Source: Straminergon stramineum
Taxonomy: Eukaryota > Streptophyta > Bryopsida > Hypnales > Calliergonaceae
Direction: 5' to 3'
Length of the DNA stretch: 64,000 nt
NCBI GenBank assembly: GCA_963920665.1
Contig: OY987266.1
Span: 8,685,001 to 8,749,000, forward strand
In this document: piece by piece, positions 1 through 13,606 of the stretch
Position numbering within the stretch: the first letter of the stretch is position 1
How the letters are laid out: the number at the start of each line of letters is the position of its first letter
Made by a program: the position numbers and the translations under genes
Notes under the pieces: generated by a model
The model's database searches: none
The model's input: only the letters and a program-made list of their open reading frames with translations
Told to the model about the DNA's origin: nothing

Positions 1-2340
1 AAAATATGGATGAAATCGTCAAATTCGGATGAAAAAGTGTATGAATATGATTGTAAAGTTGGGTTTGGGGTCCAAAAGATGGATGAATGTAGAAATACAA
101 TGCTTCACTAAATTTTAAGTGATCACCATCTTGGCACTTTCTCAAAAAGTTAAAAAAAAGGGGTTGCTTCACGCCATTTGGACAACTTTAGAATCAATGG
201 TATAGTAACTACACCTAAAATTAGCGTTTTTGTTTTGAGAAATTTTTTGCTTGACCCTCCAAATTTTGACCACTTTGTTGCTATCCCTCCAAATTTGGGC
301 CAACAAGCTAACACTTGCCCCCCTAAAAACCTCTACCTAAAATGGAACAAGTAAGCAATTCAACATTATTGAGCAACATTTCCATTATTATATTGAAAAA
401 TGTATTGTGGGATCTTATTGGTAGTCAAAAAAGGATTTTAGATTCTCTTAGAATGCATTTTTTGGACACTCTATGAATAAACTACAAATTTTCAAAGTGC
501 TAAAAATAGGTATTTCTAAAATAGACCATAGACTCTCATGGATAGTGGGAGTACATCTTAGGCAAGAATCTAGACTAGTTAATTTTAGGAAATAGTTGAA
601 ATGAGGTATGTCTCCTTTAAAGTAGGAAATTGGTGAAAAAAGGATTTAGCATTGGGTTACACAATTTGGGGGAGGGGGCTAGATGGTACATATGTTCTTA
701 ATATTGTTAGAGCATCCTCAATTTTAATAATGTATTGGCCCTTGAAATGTATTTCTAACTTTTGAATGGTATATAATTAGAATTTGAAATTAAAATTATT
801 AGAAGCATATCCAAAAGCACTTTAAGTAGGTACAAGAAAATTCAAATTGAGACATTAGATAACCACTCCAAAAGCAAGGTGAAAGTCAGAAATTATAGAG
901 ATCTTTGCAAATCATGGTTACTAAAACAAAATTTGGCTATTGACACTCTAAATTTGGCCACGTGTAGAGTATCTATAGCCAAATTTTGCTTTAGTATATA
1001 TATATCAACACTCTCTATATATTGCTCCACTCTTGCTATTGTTCCTTGCTTGCTATGTTTGTATTGCACCCACAAATTGGAGTATTCTTGCATGCTTATA
1101 CATGTTGTCAAGTTTTTAATGTCCGATTGCAAATAGAGCATGCACAAGAAAGAGAAGAACAATAACCATTGCTTGAAAATCTGGCAAGAATCTAAGAGAA
1201 TCTTGTTGTCTTGCCAATACTTATTGACACCATTGCATAGTAGGGACTTGTAGTCTTATTCCCTAAAGTCTTGGTCCCATAATCCAATCTAAGGTTGTTT
1301 GGCATATCTACAAGACTTGGCTACAATGGCATTGTTCTTAACTAGGGATGTTCATACTTGTTTTTTCATAAACCTTAAACCCTTGTGTTGGAAATATTGG
1401 ATTAAAAAAGATGCCCTCTAAAACAATATACGTAAATTTTTTAAAATAACTTCAAGAATGCATAACATTATTCACCAATTGTAAAAGGATTTTGATGAAT
1501 ATTTAAACCTCCTAGTTTTTGAAAATCCACTAAAAAGGTAATCCGAGGGGCTAGTTACAATGTTTGGCAGAATGTTAAAGATTAACTTAAAGGGAAACCA
1601 AAACATCTTGAATGAAAGTTCTTTCAAATGATGATGTAGCCTAATTTTCCTTCATTCACACAAAAGATTATAATATTTCTTGCTTGAGTCTATATGCTTG
1701 GCAATTCAACAATATTTTGGGGACCCTTCTTGTACTACCATACATCATCACACTTGTAGCAATGTGTGCTACTTTCATTAGGGTAGTTGGCGTTGGAGGG
1801 ACTAGAATCCCGGGTAGGCAACTCTTGTATTATATGCAAGGGTCGTTAGCATTAAAATGGCTTAGTAGACAACTTGAGTAAAAATTATATCAAATTAAAA
1901 AGACCAAAAAGTTAGGTGAAGGCCATTTTTTTTTTAAATGTAGAAAATGTTGGGTTGCAAACATTTTAGAAAAATTCACAATATATATGAAGAATTTAAA
2001 CACTTGTGCATAATTTTCAAAAATTCATATAAGAAGTTCTCTCCAATGAAAATGAAAATTCATTCATAGTGTGTTATTATAAATAAAAAAATCTTAAAGT
2101 TTTATTAAAAAGTTCAAAAAGTTGGGTAACTTGTCCCACAATACATGTATTAAAAACTCATATAATTAGGTTTTAGAAGCTATTATTGTCCTCAAAGAAT
2201 ATTCATTTCATGCATATAATTACATTTTTGAATTCCTTATTAAAAGGGCTACAAGAGTTTTCTACAATAAAACAAATTAAACCAGTTGAGATTGGACTAA
2301 AATGCATTATAAGTGATTACAATCAAGGCCATATAATATG
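1..2340. other. AT-rich intergenic DNA
   Basis: No protein-coding gene is recognisable. The only open frames are short, overlap one another and match no family I know. One hairpin lies near 931-993, where inverted copies of a block including CAAAATTTGGCTAT surround a short GC-containing loop. The rest is A/T homopolymer-rich sequence without clear repeat boundaries. Confidence 0.6.
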
Positions 2341-5300
2341 GGAGTTGTGTACCCGGGACTAGAATTTGATTTTGAATTTCAAGTGTTCACTCTGACTGCC
2401 AAGTATTCCTTCATCATGAAAGACGTATCCAATTGAATCTTTGTAGCCCTATAAGACTCAAATTTCAAGACGGTGCAAGAAAGGAAACCACAGTTTGGTT
2501 TTGAATTTCCTTCTGTTCATTCCAAGCCCACGCAATTTCCATGACGCCTATTCCTGTATCATTTGCACTTCGATCAGACTCCTGTGCCTTTCACGGTTGT
2601 TGTTGGGTACAATCACAGAATCTTCCGTCATTCCGAAGGCAGCCAGAAAGAGGTTGGCACTTGGCAGTTCCACATGAATAATAACCTGAATAATAACTTA
2701 CCTGATGATGACCACTTTGAGAATCTCAGCTTACCAGTCGCAAGAGTGGCAAGCGTCGAGCCAAAACCTGCGGCTTATCTTACTTAATCCAAAGTCTGCA
2801 ATCAGACACTCATTCAATGTATGACCACCCAAAGAAAAGAAAAAGCAGGCAATCTGCTTTCAGGCACAGGGATCACACCTGTTGCAAGCTACTCGGGAGA
2901 ATTATGAGATACCCTATTTGCTCGCCACTATTGTCGTGCCGAATGACCGACCCCTTTGGCTTGTTCAATCGATCTCCTCATCAGACGCTACTTTTTCGCC
3001 GGAAGGATTCAGCATCCCGTGTTGATCGAGCACTCATGTCACCGGAACCCTAATTATAGCCTGGCAGTCACACAAGCAGTCTGTTGTCAAATTGTCAGTG
3101 AGTCCCTTTGGGAGCTTGGGAAGCACAACTGATCATGTGGGGATCTAAGGATCAGGTCTGTGTCTGTCTGGGGAGAAATTTGAGCCAAATCAGACAATAT
3201 CTAGGAGTTGTAGGCAAGGATTCAAGCATTTAAGCCTTCAAGCTAATTGATAATCTTGGTTTTTTGACATTGTTCAAATTGGGGTTCAAATTGTGTCAAA
3301 GTTTTTAATTTGGTCCTCAAAGGTGCTCATGGGAGTATTGCACATATTCTCATCTTTCAACCTTCTTACAACTATTCTATAACTCCAATTGCTTGATTTA
3401 ATAGAAAATTAGAGTTCACCAAAGATTTCAATTAATCAAGTAGTGAAGGTAGGAATTCACTATGTTAAATTATTAGTGGTATTCATTGTTAAGAGATGAA
3501 AGATAAAACACAAGATTTACCCCTAGATTTACCCACATAAAATTGTTTCTTGCTCCCACCTTGTATATTTGAAAAAGAAAGGTGTTTAATTCCCTGTGAT
3601 ATTTTTGGTTGGGGTACCTTTAGTTTAAATCTACAATGTAATCTTCATGGCTCGAACCAATACAATTGGGGAGTCCTCCAATTTTGACTTGAAAGGGATC
3701 CCTCAACATTGCTCAACAATGTTGTAAAGGCTTTAGGCTTCATTTCCATCTTCTAACCTATAGTTTCTTACTATGTAATTCCAACGATTGATTTGATTGA
3801 AGAATGAAGCAACATTGCTACCACAATAAGTGTTGTATTCTTCAAAGAGGTATCCAAATGGAATTTACACATCAAAAATTTAAAGGTCCACGTCACCTTG
3901 CATTAATCACCTTACATTGATGTGTGGCACTTCTTAACAAAAATGACTTTAGGTATGCCAAATCTGACCCTCACGTAGGGTATTAGAGGGCAATTTCAAG
4001 TGTAGAAATATTTCTATAAACTTTAATATTGATAGTGAAAACCAACAAATCACAAAACAGAGGATAACTTTTTGGATAACTCAATTGTCTAGGCAAGCTT
4101 TTGCTACACCGACGCTCAGAGCATGTTACTCCTGCCTCGTATCATCTTTGTCAGTTACGCTTACTGTAACAACAAGTCAGTGACCGCAAGAGCAACAGAA
4201 TCATTGAGCGTGTGCTGCAGTGCAACACTGCAACCGCCATGACTGGCAGGCAGGAAGTCGTAAACCAGACACGAGTGCTCATGGCGACAGAGCCATCAGC
4301 CATAGTAGCAGGCAGCCACTTTGTTCAGTTGGGTTAAGTTAATCATCGCCGGAATACAACAATTTCAACAATTTTCACAATTTTTTGTGGGACAAGCTTC
4401 TACGAAGCAATATGCGATTCTTCGATCTTGGTTGCATGCGTTTATTTGAGCTTGGTTTAGGGTCCTGGGGCTTGGATTGAGCTGAGCTTGAGACGACTGA
4501 GGTTTAAACTTAGTTTGAGTCCTGCGAAGAAATGCCGAAATTGCGTGTGAAAGGCTGGTAGCAGGTGTATGCCAGCAGGCTTCCGTCCTGTAGCTTGCAT
4601 TACCGGTAAACTTATGCGACTTTTTGTGTGTGCTTGACGACTGCAAGCTCACTCGCTCTACCTTATAAGAGTTAGGACACACTCATCATCAGGCAGCATG
4701 TCTGCTCCTGCCATGGCCACTCTGCCGGCCAAGGAAAAGTGACGAACATTATTGCAGTACAGGACAGGACTGTGCAGTAGAGCCTTCCATTCCACCCAAG
4801 CCCATTCATTTTGCAACAGCAAGCCAAGCTCAAAGTCTCAAACCTCAGTCTCCAAGTCTCAGGGCCCAGAGGCAACAGTGAGGCAACAGAGGCGAAAAGA
4901 CCCCTCAAGTCGGAGGACTGCCGCCACCACGACTTCAATACTGACGCCTATCATTTGCCCACACAACCGATTCACAACCGCATTATTACACTGGGACATC
5001 TTTACCCCTGGAAGGATGCGGACCCATCATGAAGGCACACGGATTTGTCCTTATAGTGTGTGTGACACTAATTTACCAGAATTACATTGTTTTGAATTAG
5101 TGTAGGTTAAAACATTCCAGAAATGTTTCATTTTTTTACAAAAATAAAATATTGTGGTGACATTCAGTTTCTAAGTGATGCTAAATCCACACACACCTCT
5201 TCAACGTCAAGATAATTAAGTGTAGTTAGTCAAAAAATGATTGGATTCCTAAAAAGTGTAGGTGCATTTTTTATTTCTACAATTTCTTGAAAGTCATTCA

Positions 5301-6050
5301 TTGGACACTTTAGTTTTTGGTGTAGGTATCGGGTAAATTTGACATTCTTTAGGTTCATCTAACCATCTTTAGAATGATGTTTTAGAATATCAAGGATCTA
5401 ACATTCCGAGTCCTTTAAAATATTCTCATAGCACTCAATGCTAGTGACTCAAGCAATGGCCTTTGAAGTTAGTTTTCATCCTAAGTTTAGTGTTTATCCT
5501 ATATTCCACTTGATGATTGTTCAATTGATTGTTTGTAGGGCTCATTTGGTGAGCATAAGCAAGGCACAAGAATTTTGAGGGATCTTCTAAAATAGATGTA
5601 AACTTTTAGCATGTCAAATTTGGCAAGTACCAATGCAGATGGTCTTAGTGTGTTCACAAATGATTGCATAAATCTCCCTCGGATGTTTCTTCAAAGACAA
5701 ATGTCCTCAAAAACTACATACTCAACAAAATGAGATCCATGAATTGGAGGATAGAGATGCAAGTGTTTGGTAGAGGGAGATATGAAGTTGTATTGTACAT
5801 GAGTGGGTAGAAAACATAGTGTTGTTTTTGGTGATGTGGCAACCATTTGCACCAAAGTAGTGGGCCCAGCACCACACACTTGGAACAATATTGTATTGAA
5901 AGAGCGAAAAATCACCAAAAAAATTCAAATTAAAAAAATTGCTAGATTGTGGATGAAAACAAAATTATGGATATGTGAAATGCACTAATGTGATATTTTC
6001 TATCCATTATGTGAATGAATATTGAAATTTGGAGCACCGCTATAACATTT
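2341..6050. other. Intergenic DNA with two GC-richer patches
   Basis: About 2480-3180 and 4080-5050 are visibly richer in G and C than the surrounding DNA, as exons and 5' regions are elsewhere in this window. The frames there (for example the minus-strand 4365-4682 frame of 105 codons and the plus-strand 4752-5105 frame of 117 codons) show no domain I recognise and no convincing exon chain. They may be decayed gene fragments or untranslated exons. I see no gene I can support. Confidence 0.4.
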
Positions 6051-6059
6051 TATATCACC

Positions 6060-7121
6060 ACTTTGGCACTTCGTAAAAAAAGAAAAAGAAAAGCCCTGAT
6101 AGAAAATAAGGGTGAAGAAAAGTAAAGCGGGAATAAACTGGTTTGAATGGTTGAAGAATCTCCGTCTGCCTAGCCAGAGCTTGCCAGGCTCGCTGGTGTT
6201 GTCGCATTCATTTCTCGCAAGCTCTTCTCCAGTGGTTGCTGCAGCCCCTGTTTTTCCTAATTTTTCTCTGTAGATTGCTTCTGGTGTGGTGAACAGAGTC
6301 GAATTTCCGGGATCTGGAATGGTAGCTATGGTGAGACCTCGGGTTTAGTGCAGTGGACGACGAGATTCGTCTTTGGTTTGCGGACCTTGCGTCTTGGTCT
6401 TCGGCCGTGCTAGCTTGTCGGTCGTGTGCTGCTGTGATTCGGCGGATTGCTGTCCGGGCTTGCGATACAGAGCCTTGAACAAGTTTGTCCTTGGAGCGGG
6501 GAGTACTGTTCTTGAATCGATTTTCTTTCCCGGGGATTGGACTACTTTTGCACTGAAGTAGTCGGAGATTTTGGAAATTCGGCGGTGCCAGGGGAATTGG
6601 AGTTGTCCTGTTGCTCTGCATTCCTGTTTTTTAAAGTAGATCTTCTTGAGATTTAGAGATTTGTGCGAGTCGTTGGACAGGGGAATCGTGTTCTTGATTC
6701 CGAGATCTTTCTCGGGGGTCGACTTTCAGTGAGAAGTAGTTGGAATTCTCGGATTTGATATTAAGAAAATTTTGCGGTTGCAGGGGAATTGGATCTGTCC
6801 TTTTGATGTGCATTGTGTTTTTTTTTAATCGTTTCTTCTTCATCAGTTTTATACATCTCCTCGCATTGGAGCCTCCTGGTACCGGCATCGGCTCGGAATT
6901 CAAAAACAGACAGGGAGGCTAGGTATTCTGTAGCTGGAGGCTAAGGATTCTTGAACAGGAGTCTGACAGGAGGTGCAAAGTCTTTGATTCTCTACATCAG
7001 AACGATTCATTTGTAGATTATAGGTTGCCGAAGCGATCAGGATTGTAGGTGCCGGGATTTTGCATTCTCGGGCTTCCTCTCTGAAATTAGGATTTCCGTG
7101 AACCTGCTCTTTGAGCTTTAG
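6060..7121 (+). promoter_or_regulatory. Probable promoter and 5' untranslated region of the kinesin-5 gene
   Basis: Composition changes at about 6120 from AT-rich to GC/T-rich sequence typical of a plant 5' leader, and this continues up to the first recognisable kinesin-5 codons. A diverged tandem duplication lies inside it: about 6491-6641 and 6673-6829 share a series of blocks including CAGGGGAATTGGA and TGTTCTTGA. The transcription start and any leader intron cannot be placed. A leader intron ending at the AG just before 7122 (ttgagctttag) is plausible, because the first coding frame has no ATG. Confidence 0.45.
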
Positions 7122-10100
7122 GAAACACTGGCGCGCGATGCACTGCTCTTCTCCCCGCGGTCTACCCGGACCGTTTCAAGGTTTCCCGGCGATGCCACAG
7201 CTGCGCGAGCGGAGAAAGACAAAGGTGTACCCGTTCAAGTCCTCCTCCGTTGCAGGTACTACTGAATCTTCAATCTAATTTTGCAGATTACTTGCTTTGG
7301 TTATGCGACATGCTCAAATTTGTTCCTCCTCTTCAGACCTTTCAGCGACGATGAGAGGCGATGCAAAGCGCCTCAAGTCATTTCTTGCAACGAGTCTCGT
7401 CGGGAAGTTACGGTGCTTCAGAATATCGCCCGCAATCTAATTGACAGAACGTTCACTTTCGATAAGGTCAGTTCTCAAATTATTTTCTTGTTTATGTAAT
7501 TAGCGAGATGAACGATGGCAATGATTCGAGTAACCAAAGTTGAGAGAAAACGTTGCAGATTATTATTGTGTGAAATTGCTTCAGTACGGAGTGTTCTGTT
7601 CTCGTTCAATCCTCAAGCTCCTGTTGTCTGGGTTTTCCATCCTTGCCGTCATTGTTACCATTTTTCGAGTAGTGTGGTTGAATTGTGGCACTAAATTCTC
7701 CATAGATTGAGACGCAGTGAAGGAGCAGTCACTTTGTACGGTAATGTGGTCGAGATTACTCTTACTCGCACATTTTATAGTTCCATAGTTGGCCCTAGTG
7801 CGGACGTAGTTAGTTTGCTGCTCGCCGAAAATGCAGTGCGAACCAATTTCGTAGGTTCTCACGTGAATTGGTGCACGGGCTGCCATTTATCTTCCGCGAC
7901 TGTGGCCAGCTTTCAGCTCCGATCTGATAATTTGTTCCATTCATTTGTACCTTTCAGGTATTTGGACCGCAGTCGAGACAAGTAGACCTCTACGACCAAG
8001 CTATCGTTCCAATTGTGAACGAGGTGTTGGAGGGTTACAACTGCACCATCTTCGCGTATGGACAGACTGGGACTGGAAAAACGTACACTATGGAAGGTCC
8101 ACAACGGAAGTCGAAGGTGCATGAGCTGTCTTCCTGACTAGGGGTGATTACGTTCACCGAGTCGTGTGTCACCACAGTTTTTCCTTGTGAGTCTGTCGTA
8201 GAGTGGCCCTCTTCATCGAAAGAGAATTGGATGGCAGAACAGGGGAGATGGGAATTGGCAAATATCTTGAACTTGGTGTATGTAATGACGCAGACTGGAG
8301 AGTTTGCAGCCGACGCTGGAGTTATTCCTCGTGCCGTGCAACAAATTTTCGAGACTCTGGACAGGGACGAACCAGAGTACAGTGTAAAGGTGACGTACCT
8401 GGAGTTGTACAATGAAGAGCTAACTGATTTGTTGGCACCTGAAGAGTATTCGAAGGTGGTGATTGATGAGAAGATCAAGAAGCCACTGGCTCTGATGGAG
8501 GATGGTAAAGGCGGGGTTCTGGTGAGGGGTCTTGAGGAGGAGGTCGTGACTAGCGCCAACCAGATTTACACACTGCTCGACAGGGGTTCAGCGAAGCGAC
8601 AGACTGCGGACACGTTGTTGAACAAACAGTCCAGGTACGCATTCGTGGTGCGCATCACTTGATCTGAATCCTGCCTATTGATCGAGTTCCCCGGTCGGAC
8701 GGACTCTGGTGGAAGTACTCCCAAGCCGTCCGGAACCGAAGTAGGGGGTGATGATTAATTTTGTGTTTGAAAATTGCAGCCGGTCTCACACCATATTCTC
8801 GATCACTATTCACATGAAGGAAACCACTCCCGAGGGCGAAGAGCTGATGAAGTGTGGGAAGTTGAATCTGGTGGATCTGGCAGGATCGGAGAACATCTCT
8901 CGATCCGGTGCGAAAGATGTAAGTTTCAGAGTAACCTGTGTCTGCTGTCCTAGCATGCTTTCGAGTTGCGGTTGTGGAGGAAAGCAATGTTTGAACGGAT
9001 TGCTTACAGGTGCGAATGTTGTTTCCAGAACCGGGCTCGAGAAGCTGGGGAGATTAACAAAAGTCTCCTTACTCTTGGACGCGTCATCACAGCTTTAGTG
9101 GAGCACTCGGGTCACGTTCCTTTCAGGTGAAGCTTGCTCTGATTCTGAGGTATTTCGTGGTGCGAAAGGGTTTTTTGGAGTTGTATTGGGAAATTTCGTG
9201 TCGAACGTATCTGATTCTCTACCTTTCCACTTGCCTTTGCAGGGATAGTAAGCTGACGAGACTGCTTAGGGACTCTTTGGGAGGAAAGACGAAGACGTGC
9301 ATCATCGCCACTGTTTCGCCATCTGTCTTGTGCGTGGATGAGACGCTGAGCACGTTAGACTACGCACATCGCGCTAAGAGTATAAAGAACAGGCCAGAGG
9401 TGCGTTTTTCATGGTGTTAACTCGCATGCGTTAGCCGCAAGTCCACAACGTTGGAGCCCTTTAATGTTGGAGGTTGATCTGATTTGATGATGTGGTGGGT
9501 GCAGGTGAACCAAAAGGTGATGAAATCCACCTTCATCAAGGATCTATACGTGGAGATAGAGAGACTCAAATCAGGTGTCTATCTTTTTACTTGTGACCGT
9601 CTACTAGTAATGCAAATGTGCTTGGTTTGATGATGACGGTGCTGAAATTGGACGAGCAGCATGTCCGTGGGTGTGTGCATTTTGTCTGATCTATTGTCAT
9701 CTCTTTATGCAACAGAGGTGTATTCTGCTCGTGAAAGAAATGGTGTTTACATCCCGCGTGAGCGTTACTTTGAGGAGGAAGCCGAGAAGAAGGTTAGACA
9801 ACTTCTGCACACTCCTTGTGAATTGTCGCATGAACGTTTGTCGGCTTGTACGTATTTTCTGTTAACCACCAGTCGCCCAAGCTTATCTGGTGTACTGAGC
9901 TGGGCTTGTGGTTTGTTTTAACTGGTTTGCAGGCTATGGTGGACAAGATAGAACGCTTGGAATCTGATGTGGAGACGAGAGACAAGGTATGATAGCTGCC
10001 GCTTATAGGCTACTGTTTATTGTAGGGCTGTGACATGGAGTGGTGGTTTCTGACTGCATGACGCTTGTTGGTGCAGCAACTTGAGGACATGCGAACGCTT

Positions 10101-13100
10101 AGTGAAACGCAGCAACAGCAGTACTCGGCGCTTCTCACGAAGCTGAATCAAACGCAAGTGAGATTCTCTTACGAGTTTTTCGTGGGGTTAACTTTTTTCT
10201 GCACCCAATGTCTGCCTCGGAGGTAATGTGGAGGTATATTAAAGGCTTGGTATGTCTGCTTACAGGAAACACTGGAGCACACACAAGACAACCTGCACGA
10301 AACGACGGAGAAACTGAAGCTGGCTAATTTTGCTGTTAAGGAGCGGGACTTCGTAATTGCGAATCAGAGAGAATCTGGTCAGCACTCTACCACTATCACG
10401 GCTGCAATGTATGCGTGCAGATTAGCGTAGATAGACGACGTGGAATTGAGACTGATGCTTCGTTTGTCCTACATACAGAGAAGTGCCTCGTTGGGAGAGC
10501 TGCAGAGTTGAGAAAGGAGCTGGAAGCAACTGTCGTGGATGTGGCAGGGTTGTTCGCTAAGATTGGTATGGTTTCCTGTCCTTCTGAGACTGTGAGAAGC
10601 ATGGCGATCTTAGTGCTTTGTGACTTGGGATGAGGAAATGACAACGCTTTTGTTTATGGCAAGGGTTGTGTCGTTATCGTATCAGCATCGTGGATATGGA
10701 ATTAACTTGAATGTTATGTCACCACGGGGCAGAGCGGAAGGAGGAGCTAGAGATCAAGAACCAGAAACTGGTGGACGCTTTTCAAACTGGACTCACACAA
10801 CATATGGAGCGACTCCGTGTCTTAGTGGAAGGAGGTGTGGGTGTCCAGCAGCAGCAACTACGGACCCTGGACGAGCAACTTCAGACGTTCCTAAAGTTCA
10901 AGGACCAGGTACTTTCTCTAGTGCATATGCTTCTTCATCATGGCGCTTAAAGACGGGGTTATGGTGCTTACAAATTGTTCTGCTTTTGTATCATGTGCAG
11001 GCTGTGGAGGAACTGAAGAAGAAACTTCAAGGGCTGAAAGAGCTGTTTTTGGGTCAGGTGCAGTCATTCCACACAGCAGTGCATGCACATGAGGTCGTAT
11101 CTACGTCCACGTTTAAGACGCTGGAGTGTACAGTGGCTGCCCATCCCACAGCTCTTGAGCAGGTATGCATCTCAAAATGCCGATTGTCAGTGGTTCGCGT
11201 AATTGGAGATTTCGACTATGGTTGATGCGGTTCTTGATTCGATTCACATTTTGGATCTGTGAAGCCAATCTTTCTAATTGTGTTTGTTTCTAATCCAAAC
11301 AGCTGTTGACGAGCGCCGTAGCAGATGCACAGAGCGTACTCCATGAGCTGGAAGAGAATATATCCACCCAGGGCCAAGAAGTGACCACCTTTGCTGAACA
11401 GCAACGTGAGGTAAGTGGTTTACCCTGCTTGGCGCGCGCTGTTTACGTTGGTGGGGATATCAGTGATTTTTTTGACTGTATGGCATTGCAGCTCTGATCT
11501 GAATGCCGTGCGTTGTCTCTCAGGCGGCCAAGAGAAGCCTAGAAGCGGCACGGGGTATTACGCAATCTGTGATGACGTCTTTGTCGACCATGGAGAACGA
11601 TGCGGCGAACTTCCGTGAGCATGTAAATACAAGCAGCAGAAAGCATGACCAAGGACTGCTGGAGCTTGCCGAGGCGTATGAGGTTGATCTTTTTCTCTCT
11701 CCCATGTTCAATTTCAGGAAGGTCTGGAGTGGTGAGCGAGTGCCTTTGAATAGCTACAGAAGAGGCTTTTCCACACTGGGTAATGAAACACAAATTAGTG
11801 CTGACTGCGGCGTCCTAAATCGCGTCCATTGGGTGTCTTGAGGATGATCTGGGGGAAGCTTTCCGTTGCAAATCACGAACTTGGCTCTTTACCCTAGTTA
11901 GGTGCATGCGCCTGCGTTGAAATGACGTCTGTTGTGCGCAGGATCATGCAAAGAAAGAGCACGCTGAATTCCTGGAGAGCATCACTGCAATGTTGGCAAC
12001 TGCGTTGTCGAATCGGACCAACCTTGTAAGTAATGAGATATTCTGGAATGTCTTATATTCAGTTGGCATGACGGGTTGGGCACTCTTGGTGTTCAGATCA
12101 GTCGTAATAAGGCCCACCGCCTGAAAGGGCATGACTCGTCATATGATCTTCGTTGTGGAATGGCTGTGACATTCATTATGGCGCAAGTGGACAATCTCTA
12201 ACCCGTGGACGTGAATTGAACCAGGTTCAAACGCGCGTGAAGAAGCTGAGGGAGATGGCTAGCCAGGATTCTACTGTGGTGCAACAAGGGTTTGGGAAGA
12301 TCCAGCTGGAAGCCGTCAATGCCAACGGGCAGCTTAATGCCTTTATCGCCAACGCAGACGTATCTTCTGTGGAAGATTCAGCCGCGTTAACCGCCAAGGT
12401 TTCTCGAATGGAGGAGATTCTTCAGTCCTGGTACGTGATCCTCCGGATGTTGCCTTACGTTGGCAGGGATACAGCGTAGTTGTAAATTATGAAGCATGTG
12501 TTTCTGACCCGAGCTAATCCTGAGTGATGTGTCGTGTGTGTCTCGTTTCAGTTCCAACTACGCATCAACTTCCGGCAGGAAGTGGGAGTCTGCTTACAAG
12601 GATATCAAAGGACTACAGTTTTCCCACACGTCTGCTGTCACTTCAATTCTTGGGTTAGTACATCTTCATAATCCAGTTGAGGCCATGGGTGTGGATTGCT
12701 TGAGTCGGTGTATAGGTTATATTCATACGGCCTGGTGCTCACGATGTGGAATTTGTTTCGGTGTGCAGAGAGGGCCTGAGAGCAAACGCGGATCTCCTGG
12801 TGAACCTGCAAGGACTGGAGGATGCCGCCCAGCTGGAGATCGAAACAGAGAACAACACAATGATGGCCTTCATAGATGGTACGCCCTATTCCCACCCTAA
12901 GCATGCACACTTCAACCTCGTCTAGGAGGATGTCCAGCTTTATCCTAAGGACAAACGCATTGTGCAGGCTCGTAGTGATGATTTTGTGCATGTAACTCTT
13001 CCTTGTCGGCTTTAGAACTTGACTGAAATCATAGGACCAACTGACCAATTGGCCGAACCTGTATCCATGGATTCGTAGGAACTTGCACAGACGAGCACGT

Positions 13101-13606
13101 TGCGGGATCACGGATGCAGTCGACCATGGAATCACAGGTTTTGGCAGCTTCAGAACTAGAGAGCGGCCATGGCTCACAGGTGGCCGCTGTGTGGGTTCAC
13201 TCTGAGCATTATCTGAAAGAGGAATACTCGGTGCGTTTCTATTCCTAACTTTCTCGAGTGTCCGCTTTGAGCTTGTATGTCAAGAACTTTGCGAACCGTA
13301 GCATCCCGCAGACGATCTGTCTTATATGCTTTAACAAGGTGTTTGTACTTTGTAAACTATCGTTTCTCACACTAGGATGGACGAATGGCAATACTTGTGT
13401 TGCAGGAGGATCAACCAACGTGTTCAACTCCCCGGAGAAGATCAATTGGAGTGCCGACAGAGTCTTCAATCAATGCCCTGTGCGCGCCTTCTCTTGACAA
13501 GTTGCTCAACGAGTTCCGATCGAAGAATGCTGCTGGTGGACCTGATAGACTAAGCAAAGTGTTCCCATCGACAGAGTCCTCCATTGAAGACTCCGAACAC
13601 CACTAA
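7122..13606 (+). CDS. Kinesin-5 (BimC/Eg5-type) mitotic motor protein, 23 coding exons
   Basis: This is a plus-end-directed homotetrameric motor that cross-links and slides antiparallel spindle and phragmoplast microtubules. Exons: 7122-7255, 7337-7466, 7958-8116, 8294-8634, 8780-8918, 9029-9126, 9243-9399, 9505-9574, 9716-9792, 9933-9986, 10077-10157, 10266-10377, 10479-10565, 10733-10908, 11001-11162, 11303-11410, 11524-11682, 11942-12025, 12225-12430, 12552-12653, 12769-12878, 13079-13230, 13406-13606. All junctions are GT-AG and all phases agree, giving about 1032 residues from the first open codon (family about 1000-1050). The motor domain (about 31-386) has P-loop GQTGTGKT (123-130), switch I SSRSH (about 254-258) and switch II DLAGSE (286-291). 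A neck and coiled-coil stalk follow. The tail carries a BimC box, [10 protein letters not shown] (974-983), whose first Thr is the conserved Cdk site. The oddity is that the first exon has no in-frame ATG after the TAG at 7119, so the N-terminus is unresolved. Confidence 0.93.

Noticed and set aside
8035..8559. 174-codon minus-strand frame
   Set aside because: Shadow of kinesin-5 motor exons 3 and 4.
8144..8662. 172-codon open frame inside the kinesin-5 gene
   Set aside because: Its first 50 codons are intron 3 read through; the kinesin homology begins only at the splice acceptor at 8294.
10620..11225. 201-codon open frame
   Set aside because: It runs across introns and reads exon 14 in the wrong frame, while the spliced kinesin-5 frame is continuous through the region.
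12638..13177. 179-codon minus-strand frame
   Set aside because: Antisense of kinesin-5 exons 21-22 and their introns; no homology of its own.
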